Assembly (NCBI GenBank): GCA_030151885.1
Contig: JASLCG010000068.1
Location: 1-10,612, forward strand
Source: Bacteroides sp.
Lineage (GTDB): Bacteria > Bacteroidota > Bacteroidia > Bacteroidales > Bacteroidaceae
Length of the DNA: 10,612 bases
Direction of reading: 5' to 3'
Part shown: in pieces, positions 6,584 to 10,612 of the stretch
Layout of the letters: each line of letters begins with the position of its first letter
Numbering within the stretch: the first letter of the stretch is position 1
Position numbers and translations under genes: made by a program
Notes under the pieces: model-generated
What the model was told of the DNA's origin: nothing
Databases searched by the model: none
Seen by the model: only the letters and a program-made list of their open reading frames with translations

Positions 6584-8076
6584 TTTGTTTGAAAATTTAG
6601 TGGTTTGCTTAACATATATAATCCGCAGAATGTTATAAAACCATTTAACATTAATAATTCATAACCCATTTGATATCCAAATTGTTTAGCTACCCCAATA
6701 CTTAGAAAATAAGATAGAATAGGGGCTGCTATAGCAATATATGGAACAAAGTTATCTTTTGTAGCTCTTTTAGTGAATAACCCAAAGCTAAATATACCTA
6801 GCAATGGCCCATAGGTATATGATGCAATAATGTAGATAGCATCTATAACGGTAGGGCTATCTATAATGTCAACAAAACATATACATAATATAAGTATGAT
6901 AGATAGTAAGAAGTGGACAACTTGTCTTTTTCTTAAAGCTATTTTAGGTTCTTTCTTATCAGTCTTTAGTAAATCAATACATACACTTGTTGTCATAGCA
7001 GTTAGTGCTGAGTCTGAATTGCTAAATGCTGCTGCTATTATACCAATCGTAAATAAAACAGTAACACCTACTCCTAAATAACCTTCAGTAGCTAACATAG
7101 GTAACATATCGTCAGAGTGTGTTGGAAGTGTTATATTTAGTTGTCCAGATAGAACAACTAATAGTATTCCTAATGATAAGAATAGTAAATTGAGTGGAAT
7201 AAATGCAAATCCATATGTGTACATGTTTTTACGGGCATCTTTAAGATTCTTACACGTAAGGTTTTTTTGCATCATATCTTGGTCTAGGCCTGTCATAACA
7301 ATTACAATAAATACTCCACTTAAAAACTGTTTGAAGAAGTTATGCTTACTCATCCAGTCGTCAAAGACAAACAATCTGCTATGAGGACTATCTTGTATCG
7401 TATTTATGGCATCTAATATGTTAAAATCTAGCTGACTCATTACTGAGAATATTATTGCGATTAAGGCTAGAACTAAACAAAGGGTTTGTAAGGCATCTGT
7501 CCAAACTATAGTTTTTATTCCACTTTTATGGGTATATAACCACACTAATAATACAGCTCCTGTTGCTATAACCCATAGGGGAAGATGCAAGTGTTCTGTA
7601 AAAACAAAACGCTGTAAAATAAGGCATACTAGATAAAGCTTTGCAGCAGTACCTAGCATACGAGATAAAAGAAAGAATATAGAACCTATTTGATAAGTTT
7701 TGGGACCAATTCTACTTCCTAAATAGGTGTATATACTGGTAAGCTTTAGCTTGTAATATAAGGGTAATAGTACTTCTGCAACGATAATGTACCCGAAAAA
7801 GAAGCCCATAACCATCTGCATATAGGTCATATCTATATGTTGTACCATTCCAGGAACAGAAACAAACGTTACTCCTGAAATAGATGCTCCTATCATGCCA
7901 AAGGCTACGATATACCATGGAGACTTGTTCTCTCCTTTAAAGAAGACCGAATCTGAATTTCCACTTTTATTTGTTACTCTAGAAATGGAGAATAAAAGTG
8001 CAAAATAGATTATAATGGTTGCAATTACTAACATAATGGATGCAAATATACTATTAAATAAATATTGTTTTAACAC
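6577..8076 (-). CDS. Sodium/solute symporter (SSS family)
   Basis: A 499-residue integral membrane protein with about 13 helices, member of the sodium:solute symporter family (LeuT fold). Seen marks are SPWYIVAFGMIGASISGVTFVSVPG at about residues 52-76 (helix 1 with the unwound ion and substrate region) and AAFSNSDSALTAMTTSVCIDLL around residues 349-370, where the S/T-rich helix (S352, S354, D355, S356) carries sodium ligands. Substrate cannot be read from sequence; bacterial relatives carry sugars, sialic acid, proline or monocarboxylates. The open frame starts with GTG (8076). An internal ATG at 8034-8032 (residue 15) would give a 485-residue protein whose first helix begins immediately, as in many relatives, so the true start is uncertain. 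It is the first gene of the unit with engB (7-base overlap) and is divergent from recR across 84 bases. Confidence 0.9.
   Translation of the reverse strand: MLKQYLFNSIFASIMLVIATIIIYFALLFSISRVTNKSGNSDSVFFKGENKSPWYIVAFGMIGASISGVTFVSVPGMVQHIDMTYMQMVMGFFFGYIIVAEVLLPLYYKLKLTSIYTYLGSRIGPKTYQIGSIFFLLSRMLGTAAKLYLVCLILQRFVFTEHLHLPLWVIATGAVLLVWLYTHKSGIKTIVWTDALQTLCLVLALIAIIFSVMSQLDFNILDAINTIQDSPHSRLFVFDDWMSKHNFFKQFLSGVFIVIVMTGLDQDMMQKNLTCKNLKDARKNMYTYGFAFIPLNLLFLSLGILLVVLSGQLNITLPTHSDDMLPMLATEGYLGVGVTVLFTIGIIAAAFSNSDSALTAMTTSVCIDLLKTDKKEPKIALRKRQVVHFLLSIILILCICFVDIIDSPTVIDAIYIIASYTYGPLLGIFSFGLFTKRATKDNFVPYIAIAAPILSYFLSIGVAKQFGYQMGYELLMLNGFITFCGLYMLSKPLNFQTKC
8043..8050 (-). promoter_or_regulatory. Possible -7 box inside the 5' end of the symporter frame
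   Basis: TATATTTG on the minus strand (8050-8043) fits the Bacteroidota -7 element exactly and lies 8 bases before the alternative ATG of the symporter (8034). If real, transcription would start almost at that ATG and the GTG start would be wrong. There is no good TTG element at the right distance upstream, so chance occurrence in an AT-rich coding sequence is quite possible. Confidence 0.25.
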
Positions 8077-8116
8077 TCTTAATTAGATATCTGTCTAAGA
8101 ATAGAGATTTCATTAC

Positions 8117-8124
8117 TATATTTG
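8117..8124 (+). promoter_or_regulatory. Promoter -7 box for the recR operon
   Basis: TATATTTG on the plus strand fits the TAnnTTTG consensus and lies 36 bases before the recR ATG, a normal leader length. The expected -33 region (about 8091-8098) has only a weak TG, so the match is mainly to the -7 element. It stands in the 84-base gap between the divergent symporter and recR genes. Confidence 0.6.
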
Positions 8125-8160
8125 TATCGTAATTTTAGAATATAGTACATCCTAGCATAT

Positions 8161-8778
8161 ATGAATCAACCATATCCATCAACTTTATTAGAAAAAGCTG
8201 TTAATGAATTTGCTAAACTTCCTGGAGTAGGCAGAAAAACAGCTATGCGTTTTGTATTACACCTGTTACGACAGGATAAAGATGCTGTAGAGGCGTTTGG
8301 ATCATCTTTAATAAAGCTTAAAAATGAGGTAAAGTATTGCAAATGCTGTCATAATATATCCGATACCGAATTGTGTCAAATATGTTCTAGCCCTCGCAGA
8401 GATCATAGTATAGTTTGTGTGGTAGAGAATATTAGAGATGTGATGGCTATTGAAGCGACGCAACAATTTACAGGTGTATATCATGTTTTAGGTGGTATAA
8501 TTTCTCCAATGGATGGGGTTGGACCTAATGACTTAGAGATACCAAGTCTTATTGAAAGAATAGAAGGTGGCGGTATTAGAGAAGTTATTTTTGCGTTAAG
8601 CACCACTATGGAAGGTGATACTACCAACTTCTACATTTTTAGGAAAATAGAAGGATCAGGAGTGCAAATGAGTGTGTTGGCTAGAGGTGTTTCTGTAGGG
8701 GATGAGTTGGCTTATGCCGATGAAATTACATTAGGTAGAAGTATTGTAAATAGAACCAAATTTGCTGTATCTATATAA
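8161..8778 (+). CDS. recR: Recombination mediator RecR
   Basis: A complete 205-residue RecR, which with RecO (and RecF) loads RecA on gapped single-stranded DNA during repair in the cytoplasm. Domains in order: helix-hairpin-helix with LPGVGRKTAMR at residues 20-30; a four-cysteine zinc finger with C60, C63, C72 and C75; a Toprim domain from about 82 with VVENIRDVMAIE; and the C-terminal segment GDELAYADEITLGRSI, which is typical of the family. Length agrees with the family norm of about 200. The ATG at 8161 is supported by the match of MNQPYPSTLLEKAVNEFAKLPG to the normal RecR beginning and by the promoter box upstream. No Shine-Dalgarno sequence is seen. It leads a three-gene plus-strand unit, with the next gene 14 bases downstream. 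Confidence 0.98.
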   Translation: MNQPYPSTLLEKAVNEFAKLPGVGRKTAMRFVLHLLRQDKDAVEAFGSSLIKLKNEVKYCKCCHNISDTELCQICSSPRRDHSIVCVVENIRDVMAIEATQQFTGVYHVLGGIISPMDGVGPNDLEIPSLIERIEGGGIREVIFALSTTMEGDTTNFYIFRKIEGSGVQMSVLARGVSVGDELAYADEITLGRSIVNRTKFAVSI

Positions 8779-8792
8779 CTTGAAATAATATT

Positions 8793-9287
8793 ATGGAAAT
8801 CAACTTAAAAACACAAATTAAGTCTACGATTAGACATCAAAAAAAGATCTTTTTTGCTTATTGGCTTATTTTGATAATAGGTGTAATTATAGGCGAATAC
8901 CTTACAGATGTATCTCCTGTTACAGAGGTTAATGCAAAAAGTGCTTATGTGGCTGAGACAATAACTATTTTGGCAACAGCGGGAGTAATACCATTAGCCT
9001 TAAAACTGTTTAGTATAAAAATGAATAAAGTAGATTGGAAATCTCTTACAATTCAAGAAGGTAGTCATATTTATAGCAAATGGTCTACTATTCGTCTTGC
9101 TCTATTAACTGTAGTAGCTATTATGGGGATTGTTACTCACTATGTATATAATAGTGCAGGAGCCACTTTTTGTACTCTAATAATTAGTTTTGCAACTTTC
9201 TTTTGTATTCCTAGTAAATCTAAACTGGAGTATCTTATACTTAAACATAAGGAGGAAATAGATCATAATGATGAAACAATTGCTTAA
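8793..9287 (+). CDS. Hypothetical four-helix membrane protein
   Basis: I do not recognise a named family here. The 164-residue protein starts with a basic, polar stretch (MEINLKTQIKSTIRHQKK) and has four hydrophobic segments: about 20-37 (FFAYWLILIIGVIIGEYL), 51-74 (ending ALKLFSI), 96-117 and 119-138. The first two are separated by a polar, probably external, loop, the second and third by a polar, probably internal, one. The short C-terminal tail is charged (KSKLEYLILKHKEEIDHNDE) and likely cytoplasmic. There is no signal peptidase site and no enzymatic motif. It lies 14 bases after recR, and its last 20 bases overlap the next gene, so it belongs to the recR unit. Base composition and codon use look like the neighbours, which argues against recent transfer. 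It could be a conserved Bacteroidales protein of unknown role; coding status is well supported by the operon context. Confidence 0.85.
   Translation: MEINLKTQIKSTIRHQKKIFFAYWLILIIGVIIGEYLTDVSPVTEVNAKSAYVAETITILATAGVIPLALKLFSIKMNKVDWKSLTIQEGSHIYSKWSTIRLALLTVVAIMGIVTHYVYNSAGATFCTLIISFATFFCIPSKSKLEYLILKHKEEIDHNDETIA
9249..9255 (+). promoter_or_regulatory. Unusually strong ribosome binding site for the acetyltransferase
   Basis: AAGGAGG, fully complementary to a typical 16S rRNA 3' end, stands 12 bases before the first ATG (9268) and 15 before the second (9271), within the coding sequence of the membrane protein. Other genes here have little or no such motif, so this site may ensure translation of a gene that overlaps its predecessor. 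The spacing is longer than the usual 5-9 bases, so its use is likely but not certain. Confidence 0.45.
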
Positions 9288-9807
9288 CTCTGAACGTCTA
9301 TTACTACGTGCATTAGAGCCAGAAGACTTGGTTTTTTTCTATAATATTGAAAATGACACAAGTTTATGGAGTAGTTCTAATACAACAGTACCGTATTCGA
9401 AATTTTTATTGAAATACTATTTAGAGAATACAAAAGGAGACCTGTTTTCGGATAAAGAGTTGAGGCTTGTTGTTGAATGCAAGGAAACTAGACAGCCGAT
9501 AGGAATGATAGATTTGTATGATTTTAATGCATTTCACCACAGGGCAGAGGTAGGGGTTGTAATATTAGAAGAGTATCGAGGAAAAGGGTATGGTAGTGAA
9601 GCACTAGATTTATTAGTGAACTATGTATTTCGTTTTTTAATGTTACATCAGCTTTATGCTTATGTAGATAGTAAGAACGAGTCTAGTATGGCTCTATTCT
9701 CTAAAGTTGGGTTTAAACAGGTATCTGTATTGAAAGATTGGTTTTATGATATAAACGGATTTAGAGATGCAGTAGTTTATCAAATATTTAATTGTTCGAA
9801 GGATTAA
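9268..9807 (+). CDS. GNAT N-acetyltransferase, SpeG/RimL-like
   Basis: A 179-residue acetyl-CoA-dependent N-acetyltransferase. The fold is seen in RLLLRALEPEDLVFFYNIEND at the N-terminus (the RimJ/RimL-type opening), the HHRAEVGVVILEEYRGKGYGSEAL block at about 90-112 with the acetyl-CoA pyrophosphate loop R104-G-K-G-Y-G109, and the C-terminal YVDSKNESSMALFSKVGFKQ block at 132-151. By eye, the closest familiar pattern is spermidine acetyltransferase SpeG (same HRRAE, YxGKG and KLGF blocks), but the substrate is unproven. The helix that carries a catalytic tyrosine in SpeG has F144 here. Two adjacent ATG codons (9268 and 9271) can start it. Its first 20 bases overlap the membrane protein gene and its last 20 overlap the convergent YqgE gene, so it has overlaps at both ends. 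Confidence 0.9.
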   Translation: MMKQLLNSERLLLRALEPEDLVFFYNIENDTSLWSSSNTTVPYSKFLLKYYLENTKGDLFSDKELRLVVECKETRQPIGMIDLYDFNAFHHRAEVGVVILEEYRGKGYGSEALDLLVNYVFRFLMLHQLYAYVDSKNESSMALFSKVGFKQVSVLKDWFYDINGFRDAVVYQIFNCSKD

Positions 9808-10378
9808 TAGGGTATCTAGACCATATTTTGTATTTACCCCCCATTCTACAAAGACTATCGTTCCATAGAGTATAAGGAGAGTTTAAAAACAAGTTACTTG
9901 GAGTAGTTGGACTAACGAACCAAGTGTGTGTCTTAAGCTCTAATTTGAGTTGATCAGGTCCCCAGCCAGTATATCCTAAAAAGAATCTGACTTGTTGAGG
10001 GTCTATATTTCCGTTAATTATATTTTCCTTCATATAGCTAAAGTCCCCATTGAGGTAGAGATCATCGGTGATAGGTAATGCCGATGGAATATCTTTATAA
10101 CTATGAAGGAAAAAAAGAATATCATCTCCTAATGGACCTCCTCTAAAAAGAGGTATCTCCGGTAAGTTTCTAAACTCAGGAATAATTTCGTTTAAGGATT
10201 GTGGTATGGGCATATTAAGTATGATTCCCATAGAACTTTCAATAGTATGGCTTATTAACATAATTACAGATCTGCTAAAGGGAAAATCTCTTAAAAAAGG
10301 TTCTGCAATTAGTAGCTTTCCAGGTTTTGGTTCTATGTTATTAAATCGAATATTAAATATGCTATTGTTTACTTCCAT
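9788..10378 (-). CDS. yqgE: YqgE/AlgH family protein (UPF0301, DUF179)
   Basis: A 196-residue protein of the YqgE/AlgH family, predicted cytoplasmic, with no signal peptide and no long hydrophobic helix. Family motifs seen: GKLLIAEPFLRDFPFSRSVIML at about 20-41, MGIILNMP at 50-57, FRGGPLGDDILFFLH at 78-92 and FFLGYTGWGPDQLKLEL at 132-148. The family is widespread but its biochemical role is not settled; the AlgH name comes from alginate regulation work in Pseudomonas and should not be transferred to this organism. Length is close to the usual 185-190. It is transcribed toward the acetyltransferase and the two coding regions overlap by 20 bases. A candidate promoter with a palindrome lies immediately upstream. 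Confidence 0.95.
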   Translation of the reverse strand: MEVNNSIFNIRFNNIEPKPGKLLIAEPFLRDFPFSRSVIMLISHTIESSMGIILNMPIPQSLNEIIPEFRNLPEIPLFRGGPLGDDILFFLHSYKDIPSALPITDDLYLNGDFSYMKENIINGNIDPQQVRFFLGYTGWGPDQLKLELKTHTWFVSPTTPSNLFLNSPYTLWNDSLCRMGGKYKIWSRYPINPSNN

Positions 10379-10384
10379 ACAAAA

Positions 10385-10414
10385 CGAATATAGGTATTTG
10401 TTTTAATAAAACAA
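10385..10414 (-). promoter_or_regulatory. Candidate promoter of yqgE
   Basis: On the minus strand TTG (10414-10412) is followed after 19 bases by TATATTCG (10392-10385), one mismatch from TAnnTTTG. The yqgE ATG is at 10378, only 6 bases after the box, so the transcript would have almost no leader. Moderate support: spacing is right, the -7 box is imperfect. Confidence 0.4.
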
Positions 10415-10422
10415 TGTTTTAT
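10406..10422. repeat. 17-base palindrome upstream of yqgE
   Basis: ATAAAACA and TGTTTTAT are perfect 8-base arms around a single central base. The element covers the TTG of the candidate yqgE promoter, where an operator could sit. With arms this AT-rich, chance is a real alternative; it lacks a GC-rich stem and a T-run, so it is not a terminator. Confidence 0.4.
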
Positions 10423-10492
10423 AAATGTATATGTAGTTAAAAAGTTGAAAATCAGTAGAGGTTAAAAATAATTATAAACTTTTTTATTTAAA

Positions 10493-10525
10493 TTGTTGGA
10501 AGTATAAAAAATATATCTATATTTG
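10493..10525 (+). promoter_or_regulatory. Promoter of the tRNA-Asp gene
   Basis: TTGTTG (10493-10498) is followed after 19 bases by TATATTTG (10518-10525), an exact TAnnTTTG match. The tRNA starts 20 bases further on. Both elements and the spacing match the Bacteroidota housekeeping sigma factor consensus, which makes this the best promoter in the window. Confidence 0.8.
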
Positions 10526-10545
10526 CACTCGCAATACGCAAACAA

Positions 10546-10612
10546 GGTGTGTTAGTTCAGTTGGTTAGAATGCCTGCCTGTCACGCAGGAGGTCACGGGT
10601 TCGAGTCCCGTA
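10546..10612 (+). tRNA. tRNA-Asp (anticodon GTC), cut at window edge
   Basis: The first 67 bases of a tRNA: acceptor 5' strand GGTGTGT, a D-arm beginning AGTTCAGTTGGTTAGA, an anticodon arm CCTGCCTGTCACGCAGG with anticodon GTC at 10580-10582, and a T-arm GCGGG-type stem seen as ACGGGTTCGAGTCCCGT with the TTCGA loop. The 3' acceptor strand begins at the final base and lies beyond the window. GTC reads the aspartate codons GAC and GAU. Confidence 0.96.

Noticed and set aside
7712..7918. Minus-strand open frame of 68 codons inside the symporter gene
   Set aside because: It is a shifted reading of the symporter coding sequence, whose own frame is intact; no sign of a frameshift or a nested gene.
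1..10612. CRISPR array, insertion sequence, phage or defence system
   Set aside because: I saw no direct repeats with spacers, terminal inverted repeats, transposase, integrase or toxin-antitoxin genes; all long frames belong to ordinary chromosomal families apart from one unassigned membrane protein.
10546..10612. tRNA-Asp as an integration (att) site
   Set aside because: The tRNA 3' end is outside the window and no integrase or duplicated tRNA segment is visible on this side.

Overview
This window reads as an ordinary stretch of chromosome from an AT-rich member of the Bacteroidota, most likely order Bacteroidales. Three things point there. Bacteroidota-type promoter motifs (TTG then TAnnTTTG) stand before the tRNA and recR. 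There are small families typical of this phylum (DUF1573, DUF4923). Most start codons have little or no Shine-Dalgarno sequence. The genus cannot be fixed from the sequence alone; a peptide-using Porphyromonas/Dysgonomonas-like organism is a guess. No insertion sequence, phage gene, CRISPR array or toxin-antitoxin pair is visible.

Layout. Positions 1-1786 (minus strand) hold a two-component system: an OmpR/PhoB-type response regulator followed by its sensor kinase, which runs off the left edge before its catalytic core. Positions 1934-4786 (minus) hold a 14-16-pass OPT-family oligopeptide transporter and, downstream of a clear terminator hairpin, an exported DUF1460 cell-wall amidase. Positions 4924-8076 (minus) look like one transcription unit: sodium/solute symporter, the essential ribosome-assembly GTPase EngB/YihA, an exported DUF4923 lipocalin-like protein and an exported DUF1573 protein, closed by a second terminator. 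Positions 8161-9807 (plus, divergent) hold recR, an unrecognised four-helix membrane protein and a SpeG-like GNAT acetyltransferase. The acetyltransferase converges with, and overlaps by 20 bases, a minus-strand YqgE/AlgH protein (9788-10378). The last 67 bases are a tRNA-Asp(GTC) cut by the window edge, with a good promoter in front.

How the genes fit together. Most of this is housekeeping: recombination repair (RecR), ribosome assembly (EngB), translation (tRNA-Asp), envelope maintenance and nutrient uptake. The OPT transporter and the DUF1460 amidase could both serve peptide or muropeptide use, but that link rests only on adjacency. I did not find evidence for an undescribed biological system. 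The least explained gene is the membrane protein at 8793-9287; the other findings are small architectural oddities.
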